A stretch of DNA of 64,000 nucleotides from Adlercreutzia wanghongyangiae (GTDB lineage: Bacteria > Actinomycetota > Coriobacteriia > Coriobacteriales > Eggerthellaceae). Shown one piece after another: positions 17,408 to 25,811 of the stretch. The stretch lies in the NCBI RefSeq assembly GCF_035989245.1, contig NZ_JAYMFF010000002.1:62001-126000 (forward strand), given 5' to 3'. Each line of letters begins with the position of its first letter. Within the stretch, counting starts at the first letter, position 1. The position numbers were made by a program, and so were the translations under genes. A model generated the notes under the pieces. The model made no database searches and had not been told where the DNA came from. It was given only the letters and a program-made list of their open reading frames with translations.

Positions 17408-18679
17408 GTGACTATCGCGCAGATTGTCTCCATCGCCGTGTTCCTGGGCGTGCTGGCCCTCGTCGTTTCCGAGAAGGTGAACCGCGCGCTGGCTGCCCTC
17501 ACCGGAGCTGTGCTGCTGCTCGCCCTGCATGTGGTGCCCTTCGACGCGGCCATGGGCCACGTGGACCTGAACACTCTCGGCGTGCTTCTGGGCATGATGC
17601 TGTTCGTGGCCGTGGTGAAGCGCTCGGGTGTCTTCGAGTACCTGGCCATCCGCTGCGCACGGCTCGCCCAAGGGCATCCGCGGCGCATCATGGCCCTGTT
17701 CATGGTACTGACGGCCTGCCTGTCGGCCTTTCTGGACAACGTGACCACCGTGCTGTTGGTGGGCCCGGTCACACTGACGTTGTGCCGGCTTCTGAACCTG
17801 CACCCCGTACCGTTCTTCCTGGCGGAGATCCTGTCGTCGAACATCGGCGGCACGGCCACCCTCATCGGCGACCCGCCTAACATCATGATCGGCTCCGCAT
17901 CGAAACTCACCTTCGCCGATTTCCTCGGGATGAACGGCCCCGCTGTGGCCCTGGCGCTGGCGGCGGTCATGATCGTGTTCTATCTCATGTACGGCCGCGC
18001 CATGGAAAAATGCCCACGCAACCCCAACGTTGTGATGGAGCTGAACCCGGCCGACTACATCAAAGACCGGCGGCTCCTGCGGCTGTCAGTGGGACTCACG
18101 ATGCTTGTGGTGCTTGGTTTCGTGTTCCATGGTGCATTGGGATTGGAATCCTGCGTCGTCGCCCTGGGCGCTGCCGCCGCCATCTTGCTGCTGTCGCGTA
18201 CGAGCATCGAGGAGGCCTTGGGGCAGGTGGAATGGGTGACGCTCGCCTTCTTCACGGGGCTGTTCGTCGTAGTAGGGGCGCTCACGGAAACCGGCGTGAT
18301 CGCCATGGTGGCCCAGGGCATCATGGGCGCAACGGGCGGCAACGTGTTCGCCACCATGCTCGTGCTGCTGGTCGGATCGGCCCTGGTGTCGGCGTTTCTG
18401 GACAACATTCCCTTCGTGGCTACGATGATCCCCATCTTGCTGTCGCTGCAGGCCAGCGGCATGGACGTGACGCCCCTGTGGTGGGCCGTGTCGCTCGGCG
18501 CGTGCCTCGGCGGCAACGGCTCCATCATCGGCGCGAGTGCCAACGTGGTGCTGGCCGATATCAGCAAGCAGAACGGGCATCCCATCACCTTTGCCCAGTT
18601 CTTCCGCGTGGGCTTCCCCTGCATGCTGCTCACCGTGGGAATCGCCGCCGTCTACCTTATGGTGCGCTTCCCGATGTGA
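17408..18679 (+). CDS. ArsB/NhaD superfamily permease (SLC13-like)
   Basis: A 423-residue integral membrane protein of the ion-transporter (IT) superfamily. It has two similar halves: FLDNVTTVLLVGPVTLTLCR with ILSSNIGGTATLIGDPPN, then FLDNIPFVATMIPILLSL with GACLGGNGSIIGASANVV. These repeated FLDN and GG/GD-N segments are typical of ArsB/NhaD/CitM-like transporters. The substrate (sodium, arsenite, dicarboxylate or another ion) cannot be decided. GTG 17408 is chosen because GGGAGG lies six bases upstream. The open frame extends back to 17114 but without a signal. It is divergent from MurT-GatD. Confidence 0.87.
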   Translation: MTIAQIVSIAVFLGVLALVVSEKVNRALAALTGAVLLLALHVVPFDAAMGHVDLNTLGVLLGMMLFVAVVKRSGVFEYLAIRCARLAQGHPRRIMALFMVLTACLSAFLDNVTTVLLVGPVTLTLCRLLNLHPVPFFLAEILSSNIGGTATLIGDPPNIMIGSASKLTFADFLGMNGPAVALALAAVMIVFYLMYGRAMEKCPRNPNVVMELNPADYIKDRRLLRLSVGLTMLVVLGFVFHGALGLESCVVALGAAAAILLLSRTSIEEALGQVEWVTLAFFTGLFVVVGALTETGVIAMVAQGIMGATGGNVFATMLVLLVGSALVSAFLDNIPFVATMIPILLSLQASGMDVTPLWWAVSLGACLGGNGSIIGASANVVLADISKQNGHPITFAQFFRVGFPCMLLTVGIAAVYLMVRFPM

Positions 18680-18711
18680 GGCAGCCGAAATCCCCCGGCG
18701 CGAGTGGACAT

Positions 18712-18747
18712 GATTCCGAACCGCTGACCCACGCATTACGAGTGCGT
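18712..18747 (-). pseudogene. inverted partial copy of tRNA-Thr(CGT)
   Basis: Read on the minus strand, this matches the anticodon arm, variable loop and start of the T arm of the downstream tRNA (18851-18885), with one substitution and one inserted base over 36 nt. It lacks the acceptor stem and cannot be a functional tRNA. Confidence 0.75.
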
Positions 18748-18767
18748 AAGTCAGTTGTGGTTTCTCC

Positions 18768-18796
18768 TTGCGCCCCGTGCGCGCATTCGCTATACT
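18768..18796 (+). promoter_or_regulatory. tRNA-Thr promoter
   Basis: The -35 TTGCGC (18768-18773) and -10 TATACT (18791-18796) are 17 bp apart and end 28 bp before the mature tRNA. Confidence 0.6.
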
Positions 18797-18824
18797 TAGC
18801 AGCCGCTTCTGAAAGAAGCGCTTC

Positions 18825-18900
18825 GCCAACGTGGCTCAGCTGGTAGAGCAACGCACTCGTAATGCGTAGGTCAGCGGTTCGAATCCGCTCGTTGGCTCCA
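18825..18900 (+). tRNA. tRNA-Thr (anticodon CGT)
   Basis: A full cloverleaf: acceptor GCCAACG pairs with CGTTGGC, D stem GCTC/GAGC, anticodon stem ACGCA/TGCGT with loop CTCGTAA (anticodon CGT at 18858-18860), T stem AGCGG/CCGCT with TTCGAAT, and an encoded 3' CCA. It reads ACG threonine codons. A terminator follows directly. Confidence 0.97.
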
Positions 18901-18906
18901 GGAACT

Positions 18907-18933
18907 AAAGCCCCGCTTATCGCGGGGCTTTTT
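18907..18933 (+). terminator. tRNA terminator
   Basis: AGCCCCGC/GCGGGGCT stem with a 5-nt loop followed by five T. Confidence 0.9.
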
Positions 18934-19059
18934 CATTTCGGAAACGCCGCTCCTCAAAAACGCGAACGGGAATCGGCGACGGCAGGACCGGAGCGCACAA
19001 TGAGAGCGCTACACTACAGAGCATCGAAGCCGACGCTACGAACCCGAACGAGGAAATCC

Positions 19060-21771
19060 ATGAGCAAGCACGAGAGCCATTCGCACCCCGCGACAAATCG
19101 CGCCGCAACCGCCACCTCCGCCGCAATCGCGACGCCGGCCACAACCGCCGCCATCCCCGCCACCTTCACCGAGCCCGAGGCCATCGAGGTGCGCGGAGCG
19201 CGGGTGCACAACTTGAAGAACCTCTCGCTTGACGTGCCGCTGCGCCAGCTGGTGGGCATCGCGGGCGTGTCGGGATCGGGCAAGAGCTCGCTGGCGCTGG
19301 GCGTGCTGTACGCCGAGGGAAGCCGTCGCTACCTGGAGGCGCTTTCCACTTACACCCGCCGCCGCATCTCGCAGAGCGGCCGCGCCGCCGTGGACGAGGT
19401 GCTGCACGTGCCGGCGGCCCTGGCCCTGCGCCAACGGCCCGGCGTGCCCGGCGTGCATTCCACCTTCGGCACCTCCACCGAGCTTTTGAATCACCTGAGG
19501 CTCATGTTCTCGCGCCTGGCCTCGCACCGCTGTCCCCACGGGCACGCGAACCCGCCTACCCTGAACGTGGCCCTGGAGCAGCCCATCACCTGCTGCGTGT
19601 GCGGCGAGGAGTTCTACGGCCCCGGTGCCGAGGAGATGGCCTTCAACAGCGGCGGCGCCTGCCAGACATGCGGCGGCACCGGCGTGGTGCGCACCATCGA
19701 CGAGTCCACCCTCATACCCGACCCCACGCTCACCCTGGACGAGGGCGCCGTGGCCCCGTGGCGCCAGCTCATGTGGTCGCTCATGGCCCAGGTGGCCGGC
19801 GAGATGGGCGTGCGCACCGATGTGCCCTACCAGGACCTCACCGACGAGGAGAAGGAGATCGTGCTGCACGGGCCCATGGAGAAGCGGCACATCCTGTACG
19901 TACCGAAGAACAAGGACAGCGCCACTGAGCTGGACTTCACTTACTACAGCGCCGTGAACACCGTGAAGAACGCCCTTTCGAAGGTAAAGGATGAGAAGGG
20001 CATGGCCCGCGTGGCGAAGTTCCTCTGCGAGTCCCCATGCCCCGCCTGCCACGGCACGCGCCTGTCCGAGAAGGTGCGCGGCAGCGAGATAGACGGCCTG
20101 AACCTGGCCCAGGTCACCGCCTTCACCTTGGACGAGCTGCGCGACTGGCTGCCCACCGTGGCCCCGTGGCTGCCCGCCGACATGCGGCCAATGTGCGATT
20201 CCATCACCGCCGAGATGACCGAGCCCATCCAACGCTTGGAACAGCTGGGGCTGGGGTATCTGGCCCTCGACCGCGCAAGCGATACGCTCTCCAACGGCGA
20301 GCGCCAGCGCGTGGCCCTCACGCGCGCGGTGCGCAGCCGCACCACCGGCGTGCTCTACGTGCTGGACGAGCCCTCCATCGGACTGCACCCCGCCAACGTA
20401 GAGGGGCTTCTGGGCGTGATGGACGACCTGCTGGCCGACGGGAACTCCGTGGTGATGGTAGACCACGACGTGGCCGTGCTGCGCCACGCGAACCATCTTA
20501 TCGAGATAGGCCCCGGGTCGGGCGCCGACGGCGGTCGCGTGATCGCCCAAGGATCGGTGGCCGACGTGGAGGCGAACCCCGCAAGCCGCATCGGGCCGTT
20601 TTTGGCGGGCACGGCGAAGGTGCGCGTGCGCACGCCCGTGGCGGCGGAGCACCTGTTCGACGAGGGGGTCATTCGCCTAAAGACCGGCGCTATCCACACC
20701 GTGCATCCGCTGGAGGTGCGCATTCCCAAGGGGCGCCTCACCGTGGTGACCGGCGTGTCCGGCTCAGGAAAGACGACCCTTGTGCTGGAAAGCCTGGTGG
20801 CGGGGTTGAAGGCCGCCACCGCGGGAACGCACCCGCCCGCCCATGTGCACGACCTGGATGCCCCGGGCATCGCGCGAGTCGACCTGGTGGACGCCACGCC
20901 CATCGGCGTGAACGTGCGCTCCACCGTGGGCACCTACTCCGGCGTGCTGGACGATCTGCGCCGCGAGTTCGCCAAGCTGCCCGAGGCGAAAGAGCGCGGC
21001 CTGAAAGCGGGCGCGTTCTCCTACAACACGGGAAGCCTGCGCTGCCCCACCTGCGATGGCACCGGCCAGATCTCGCTGGACGTGCAGTTCCTGCCCGACG
21101 TGGACATCCCCTGCCCCGACTGCCGCGGCTCCCGCTACAGCAAGGACGCCTACGCCATCCAAATGGCCATCGACGGCGAGGTGACCCTTTCCGCCGATGC
21201 CGAAAGGGAGCGCACCGCGTCCCACGAGACTTCGCATGAATCGGGCACAGCGCGACATCAGCACGCCGACGACTTCGAAAGCGTGCACACGCTATCGCTG
21301 CCGGAAGTGCTTACGCTTACGGTTGACCAGGCGCTTGTGGCTCTCGCCCATCTGAAGAAAGTGCGCGGGAAGCTGGAAATCCTCAGCAACTTAGGGCTCG
21401 GGTACCTCACGCTCGGCGAGGCCACGCCGGCGCTTTCCGGCGGCGAGGCTCAGCGCCTGAAGCTCGCCAGCGAGATGCGCCGCAACCAGGACGACACCCT
21501 CTTCGTCTTCGACGAGCCCACCATCGGCCTGCACCCGCTGGACGTGGAGACCCTCATCGGCGTGCTGCAGAACCTCATCGAGCACGGCGCCACCGTGGTG
21601 GTCATCGAGCACGACCTGGACATGATCGCCAACGCCGACTACCTCATCGACATGGGCCCCGGCGGCGGCGAGCAGGGCGGCCGCATCGTTGTGGAGGGGA
21701 CCCCCGCCCAGGTAGCCGCCTGCCCCGAGAGCATCACCGGCCGCTACCTGGCCCGCGAGCTGGAAGCCTAG
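19060..21771 (+). CDS. UvrA-like ABC-ATPase (excinuclease subunit A paralogue)
   Basis: A 903-residue twin-ABC protein. Half 1: Walker A GVSGSGKSS (69-77), CxxC zinc-module cysteines (CCVCGEEFYG, CQTCGGTG), signature SNGERQRVALTRAV and Walker B LYVLDEPSIGLHP. Half 2: Walker A GVSGSGKTT, CPTCDGTGQ/CPDCRGSR zinc module, LSGGEAQRLKLASE and LFVFDEPTIGLHP. The stretch after the first Walker A is too short to hold the UvrB-binding domain of true UvrA. It therefore fits the UvrA2/drug-resistance paralogue class rather than the repair subunit. The start is ATG 19060, after GAGGAAATCC. Residues 1-38 are low-complexity Ala/Thr. Confidence 0.9.
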   Translation: MSKHESHSHPATNRAATATSAAIATPATTAAIPATFTEPEAIEVRGARVHNLKNLSLDVPLRQLVGIAGVSGSGKSSLALGVLYAEGSRRYLEALSTYTRRRISQSGRAAVDEVLHVPAALALRQRPGVPGVHSTFGTSTELLNHLRLMFSRLASHRCPHGHANPPTLNVALEQPITCCVCGEEFYGPGAEEMAFNSGGACQTCGGTGVVRTIDESTLIPDPTLTLDEGAVAPWRQLMWSLMAQVAGEMGVRTDVPYQDLTDEEKEIVLHGPMEKRHILYVPKNKDSATELDFTYYSAVNTVKNALSKVKDEKGMARVAKFLCESPCPACHGTRLSEKVRGSEIDGLNLAQVTAFTLDELRDWLPTVAPWLPADMRPMCDSITAEMTEPIQRLEQLGLGYLALDRASDTLSNGERQRVALTRAVRSRTTGVLYVLDEPSIGLHPANVEGLLGVMDDLLADGNSVVMVDHDVAVLRHANHLIEIGPGSGADGGRVIAQGSVADVEANPASRIGPFLAGTAKVRVRTPVAAEHLFDEGVIRLKTGAIHTVHPLEVRIPKGRLTVVTGVSGSGKTTLVLESLVAGLKAATAGTHPPAHVHDLDAPGIARVDLVDATPIGVNVRSTVGTYSGVLDDLRREFAKLPEAKERGLKAGAFSYNTGSLRCPTCDGTGQISLDVQFLPDVDIPCPDCRGSRYSKDAYAIQMAIDGEVTLSADAERERTASHETSHESGTARHQHADDFESVHTLSLPEVLTLTVDQALVALAHLKKVRGKLEILSNLGLGYLTLGEATPALSGGEAQRLKLASEMRRNQDDTLFVFDEPTIGLHPLDVETLIGVLQNLIEHGATVVVIEHDLDMIANADYLIDMGPGGGEQGGRIVVEGTPAQVAACPESITGRYLARELEA

Positions 21772-21772
21772 C

Positions 21773-21816
21773 GCGAAGAGTCGCAGGATCGCAAACGCCG
21801 GCCTGCGACTCTTCGC
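21773..21816. terminator. long stem-loop after the UvrA-like gene
   Basis: A perfect 15-bp stem (GCGAAGAGTCGCAGG with its complement, 14-nt loop) starting two bases after the stop codon. No T run follows, so termination is inferred. Confidence 0.55.
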
Positions 21817-21847
21817 GCGCCGGCTGCCCGGCGTATCGCGTACCCCG

Positions 21848-21963
21848 ATGTCGTAATAAAACGCGCTCATTCCTGATTTTTCGAGAAAATGTCGTAATAA
21901 ACTCCCCGTTTCTTACGACATTTCGTATCATACGAGAAAAACTGGTACCTTTTATTACGACAT
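21848..21963. promoter_or_regulatory. four-site operator array upstream of fic
   Basis: ATGTCGTAATAAA occurs at 21848-21860 and 21889-21901. Its reverse complement occurs at 21909-21921 (one mismatch) and 21951-21963. Same-orientation copies are 41-42 bp apart. The middle two form a palindrome with a 7-bp spacer. The array ends 20 bp before the Fic start. Confidence 0.75.
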
Positions 21964-21982
21964 CGGAAAGACGGGCCTGCTG

Positions 21983-22993
21983 ATGTTGAGCACTTCATTT
22001 CCCTCCAGCGACTACCGCGAGGAAATCGCGCAAGTCGAATCTCTCGCCGCCACGTGGCGGCGGCAGCGCAGGCCCATCGCGAGTCTCGAGGCCTTGCGTT
22101 CCTACGAGGAGGACTTTCTCGTGCGCATGGCCTACAACTCGAACGCCATCGAGGGATCGACTCTCACGCTCGCGGAAACGGAAATCATCTACGAAGGCGA
22201 GTTCGTCCCCGGCAAGCCCGGCCGCGAGCAGATAGCGGCACGCGGCATTTTCGAAGGCCACGACTTTCTCTCGCGTTGTAGCGCCGAGAGGCATCCTTTC
22301 GACAAGAACCTTATCCTAGATACCCACGAGCGATGCGCTCTCGACCTTCAGCCCGCCGCCCGCGGCATCTACCGCAATGCGCCGGCCATCATACGGGCAT
22401 CGCGGACAACCCCCACCTCTCCTTTGCGCATCCGTGAGGAAGTGGACGATCTGCTCTTTCACTTCAATCGTCTGATTCAGGAGGGCAGCCCCCTTCTGGC
22501 CTGTGCGTGGTTCCATGCCGCCTTCGAGGCCATCCACCCCTTCGCCGACGGCAACGGGCGCACAGGACGCTTGCTGCTGAACGCCCAGCTAGAGTCTTTC
22601 AAATTCGCCCCAGTCGCCATCAAGGCATCCCACGCCCTGGAGTACAAGGAGTCCCTGGAGCGCTGGCAGGCCGACGGCGACGATGCCCCGTTCGTGCACC
22701 TGCTGCTCGCCTGCGAAACCGAAGAGCTCGAGAAACGCCTGCAGTTCCTCGCGCAGTTTCCTGCAGACGCGAAGAGCCATGCACCGCTCGACGCACACGT
22801 TCTCGAGTTGCTGCAGGCAAATCCTTCCTCGTCGGCACGCGAACTTGCGGACTCGCTGGACGTGTCCACGCGCCACATCCAGCGCATCATGAAGCAGCTC
22901 CAGGAAGATGGCAAGCTTCACCACACCGGCCCCCGAAAAGGCGGCCGCTGGGAGGTCGTCGGCGATCTCACCCCCGATCTGCCCCTAGCTTAG
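21983..22993 (+). CDS. Fic family protein with C-terminal winged HTH
   Basis: Fic enzymes transfer AMP (or other phosphates) to target hydroxyls. This 336-residue protein has the catalytic loop HPFADGNGRTGR at 185-196, which matches HPFx(D/E)GNGRxxR. The upstream inhibitory motif SNAIEG (53-58) fits (S/T)xxxE(G/N), so it is the self-inhibited class with an N-terminal inhibitory helix. Residues about 270-325 form a helix-turn-helix (SSARELADSLDVSTRHIQRI). It may therefore bind DNA and repress itself through the four upstream sites. ATG 21983 has no clear Shine-Dalgarno. It appears to be a single-gene unit. Confidence 0.92.
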   Translation: MLSTSFPSSDYREEIAQVESLAATWRRQRRPIASLEALRSYEEDFLVRMAYNSNAIEGSTLTLAETEIIYEGEFVPGKPGREQIAARGIFEGHDFLSRCSAERHPFDKNLILDTHERCALDLQPAARGIYRNAPAIIRASRTTPTSPLRIREEVDDLLFHFNRLIQEGSPLLACAWFHAAFEAIHPFADGNGRTGRLLLNAQLESFKFAPVAIKASHALEYKESLERWQADGDDAPFVHLLLACETEELEKRLQFLAQFPADAKSHAPLDAHVLELLQANPSSSARELADSLDVSTRHIQRIMKQLQEDGKLHHTGPRKGGRWEVVGDLTPDLPLA

Positions 22994-23075
22994 CCGCCGT
23001 ATGGCCTCATTGAACGAGGCGGTACTCAACGTGGCGTGTCACCGCATCGCCACACGCACATGAGGGCCTGAAGCC

Positions 23076-23645
23076 CTACCGCGTCGCCTTCAGCTGGGCG
23101 AGCACCTTGCGGGCCGCATTCAGGTTCGCCTCGATGTCGGCGCCGACCACGTCCAGGTTCTCGGCGGCCGCAAAGCGGGTCTCGGGAATGCCGAACATAC
23201 CGGCAATGCCGCAGAGGTACTCGTAGCCGTAGTTCATGGACTCCACCGCGCCGCCGCCCGTGGTGATATAGGTGAGGTGCTTCGCGCGACACAGGCCCTC
23301 GCAGCGGCCCTCCTCGGTGTAGTGGAAGGTGACGCCCATGACCGCCGCGTGCTCGATGTACACCTTCAGCGCCGCCGGGAACGACAGGTCCCAGTAGGGC
23401 GCGCCGATGACGATCTCATCGGCCTCGGCGAAGTCCTTCCCGATATCGAACATGGGGTCGTCGAACAGGCCCTTCGCCTCCAGCTGGGCGCGGTAGGCAG
23501 CCGAATCGCCGTAGTAGGGCTCCAGGCGCAGCTCGGACAGGTTCACTTCCTTCACGTCCTCGATGCCTTCCAGATACTCGCGGCACAGCGTGAGCGTGCG
23601 GGACTCATCGCCTCGCAGACACGCATTCACGAACAGAACGGTCAT
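23076..23645 (-). CDS. NAD(P)H-dependent FMN oxidoreductase (flavodoxin-like fold)
   Basis: A 189-residue flavodoxin-fold reductase (azoreductase/NQO-like). It shows the phosphate-binding start MTVLFVNACLRGDESRTLTL, the EIVIGAPYWDLSFPAALKVYIE segment (FMN-contacting PxW-type loop) and LTYITTGGGAVES. Such enzymes reduce quinones, azo or nitro compounds with NAD(P)H. ATG 23645 follows AAAAGGAGGAACGTC. An in-frame extension to 24080 has no coding character. It is monocistronic and lies downstream of the Tat FAD reductase, separated by 302 bp that hold the latter's terminator. Confidence 0.88.
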   Translation of the reverse strand: MTVLFVNACLRGDESRTLTLCREYLEGIEDVKEVNLSELRLEPYYGDSAAYRAQLEAKGLFDDPMFDIGKDFAEADEIVIGAPYWDLSFPAALKVYIEHAAVMGVTFHYTEEGRCEGLCRAKHLTYITTGGGAVESMNYGYEYLCGIAGMFGIPETRFAAAENLDVVGADIEANLNAARKVLAQLKATR

Positions 23646-23860
23646 GACGTTCCTCCTTTTCCGAAATCCACCCCATTGTAGCGCCGCGAAACGCAGCAGC
23701 CTTCGGCGACAACCACACCGCACCGCAAATGAACGCAACGGGGCAGCCCCCAGGCGCCCAGCACCCCAGTCGAAGCGTTCGCATGCCACGCAATCACCGC
23801 CCAACCGTCGCGCTCGCCGCACCCATTGCGGAAAATTCGCACAGCCAGACAATATACAGA

Positions 23861-23887
23861 ACGGGGAGCCCGCTGCGGGCTCCCCGT
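23861..23887 (-). terminator. terminator after the FAD reductase
   Basis: A 12-bp perfect stem ACGGGGAGCCCG/CGGGCTCCCCGT with a 3-nt loop, downstream of the stop at 23948. The T tract is weak. The rest of the 23646-23947 gap shows no gene. Confidence 0.65.
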
Positions 23888-23947
23888 CTACAGCGCGCTC
23901 TCGATGGGAGGGGGACCGAGGCGCTACGATAAAGACACTACGCGCTT

Positions 23948-25663
23948 CTAGGCTTCTTCGAATGTAATTTTCTCGCCCTTCGCCAGCGCCTCGCCGAGCA
24001 CGCGCCCGAACGTAATGGCACGCCCGTGGCTGATGCCAGGAGTCAGCAGCGGATAGTCGCAGGCAAAGAAGTTGCCACACGTGTTGCCAGCCGCGTACAG
24101 GCCGGCGATGGGGCTATCGTCTGCGTCGCACACCTGCAGCTGATCGTTGCAGTTGAGGCCAAACTGAATCGTCATGGTGATAGCCGTGACCTTCGTGGCA
24201 TAGAACGGCGGTGTCACGATGCTCGACTTCATCCATTTATCTTCCTTGCCGAAGTCGCGGTCATGCCCCTCGGCACACAACATGTTGTAGCGCTCAACGG
24301 TAGCCAGAAACGTGTCCGTGTCCTTAATGCCGAGCTGCACCGCCAAATCTTCCAGCGTGTCGGCCTTCCACATAACGCCCTCCTCCACGCCAGCTTCGAT
24401 GGCGGCGGGAGTATTCTCGTCCACAATGATGCCCTTGTTGCTGCGGTTCGTTCCCAGCATATCGAGCACCTTCGCCTCATAGTCGTCGTCGAAAATCGAC
24501 CAGGCAATGGCTCCCGGCTGCATCATCATGCCGTTGGAGTTGGAAATCTCGTTGGGCGTCTCGTCCACGAAACGACGGCCATCGCGATTCACCATCAGCC
24601 AACCGATATCCTGGCAAGACAGCACTTGGCCGGGACCGGCCACCGCGTGGGTCATAGGGGCGGCGGGGCCATGCTGGAAGTCGGCGCCGCACCACAGAGC
24701 CATCTGATGGCCCAATGCGTCGTTGCAGCCATCGGGCATGTAGAAAATGCCGTCGGAGCGCAAAGACACCGGTGAAAACGTCTCCACCATCTCTTCGTTA
24801 CCGCCGATGTCCCCCGTGCACAGCACCACGCCCTTGCCAGCATTGTACTGACGATAGGCATCGTCTTCGCCCTTGGCAATAACCCCCACAACCCGGCCGG
24901 AATCATCCTGCACGAGCTGCTCGGCGCACGTGTTGAAGACGAACTGAGCTCCCGCCTCCTCGGCCTGCTTGAGAAAGGCGCTGCCCAACAGGTCGTTGGC
25001 CGCGCGACCATCCTCGAGATTCATGCTCGCCTCTGCCGCGCCCGCGGGCTTCCAGCTATGCGCTGTGGGATACTGACGGAAGAACAGCTCTGCGTCTTCC
25101 AGATCGCCGCGCGAGCCCACACCGGGAACCACTTCAGCGCCATTGGCCTCAAGAAGGTCGATAACCTCGTCGAATACCGCTCCAGACCGATAGATCCATA
25201 ACTTGTACAAGTTCTCGTTAATGAGCATCTTCGACCACTGGGAGGCGTATTTCAAAAGCTCGGTCGGATCGATGTCCATGCCATGCTCCTTTTGGAACTT
25301 CGACCCCACAGCGCCATTATCGGCACCACGAACCGAATAGGTATTTGAGCGCTCGAGAACAACGACCTTGGCTCCGTTGAGAGCAGCGGCCGCAGCCGTG
25401 TTCAAGCCGGCCATGCCTGCGCCCACCACCACGATATCGGCGTCGACCGTTTCGGCGATATCGGCAATGGGCTCGGGTTTGGCCTCCCAGGAATGCTTGA
25501 CCGTGGTCGTCCCTCCGTTCCCACTCGATCCCGATGTGGAAGACAGGGACTCGCTGGGAGCGCTCGGGGCGCAACTGGCCATACCGGCAGCAGCCGCAAT
25601 GCCAGCGACACCCACGCCCGCGAGGAACTGCCGCCGAGACACCCCTTGCTGATACTGAGTCAT
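23948..25663 (-). CDS. Tat-exported FAD-dependent oxidoreductase (fumarate reductase flavoprotein-like)
   Basis: A 571-residue extracytoplasmic flavoprotein. The N-terminus is a twin-arginine signal (SRRQFLAGVGVAGIAAAAG) ending MASC at residue 31, so it may be a lipoprotein. The Rossmann FAD motif VVVGAGMAGLNTAAAAALNG follows, with FAD_binding_2 features to the C-terminal GLYAAGNTCGNFFACDYPLL and SHGRAITFGRVLG. In Eggerthellaceae such proteins reduce varied electron acceptors in anaerobic respiration, and the acceptor here is unknown. The start ATG 25663 follows AAAGGTGATTCTT. A membrane LuxR-type regulator lies directly upstream on the same strand, the usual arrangement. Confidence 0.9.
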   Translation of the reverse strand: MTQYQQGVSRRQFLAGVGVAGIAAAAGMASCAPSAPSESLSSTSGSSGNGGTTTVKHSWEAKPEPIADIAETVDADIVVVGAGMAGLNTAAAAALNGAKVVVLERSNTYSVRGADNGAVGSKFQKEHGMDIDPTELLKYASQWSKMLINENLYKLWIYRSGAVFDEVIDLLEANGAEVVPGVGSRGDLEDAELFFRQYPTAHSWKPAGAAEASMNLEDGRAANDLLGSAFLKQAEEAGAQFVFNTCAEQLVQDDSGRVVGVIAKGEDDAYRQYNAGKGVVLCTGDIGGNEEMVETFSPVSLRSDGIFYMPDGCNDALGHQMALWCGADFQHGPAAPMTHAVAGPGQVLSCQDIGWLMVNRDGRRFVDETPNEISNSNGMMMQPGAIAWSIFDDDYEAKVLDMLGTNRSNKGIIVDENTPAAIEAGVEEGVMWKADTLEDLAVQLGIKDTDTFLATVERYNMLCAEGHDRDFGKEDKWMKSSIVTPPFYATKVTAITMTIQFGLNCNDQLQVCDADDSPIAGLYAAGNTCGNFFACDYPLLTPGISHGRAITFGRVLGEALAKGEKITFEEA

Positions 25664-25780
25664 AAGAATCACCTTTCCCGTAGTTGCAGGGGCATTCGTA
25701 AAATACGAACGCCATCCTTCTGGATGTCCGCATAGTAGCGAATGCGAAATGGGGGCAACTACACCCAAAAGCGGGGTGAT

Positions 25781-25790
25781 CCCCCCCCCC
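25781..25790. repeat. C10 homopolymer upstream of the FAD reductase
   Basis: Ten consecutive C (G on the coding strand) lie about 120 bp before the reductase start, in the gap after the LuxR gene. The tract could vary in length. Confidence 0.8.
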
Positions 25791-25811
25791 GAACGATATG
25801 GCAAGACTTGC

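Noticed and set aside
18010..18846. Plus-strand ORF overlapping the permease and running to the tRNA
   Set aside because: It is a frame shadow of the permease (Arg/Gly/His-rich) that crosses the tRNA promoter.
19060..21771. Assignment as the nucleotide-excision-repair UvrA
   Set aside because: The region for the UvrB-binding domain is too short, so the paralogue class is the better fit.
23076..24080. 334-residue version of the FMN reductase
   Set aside because: The first 145 codons are Arg/Cys-rich with no family match. A strong ribosome site sits before the ATG at 23645.
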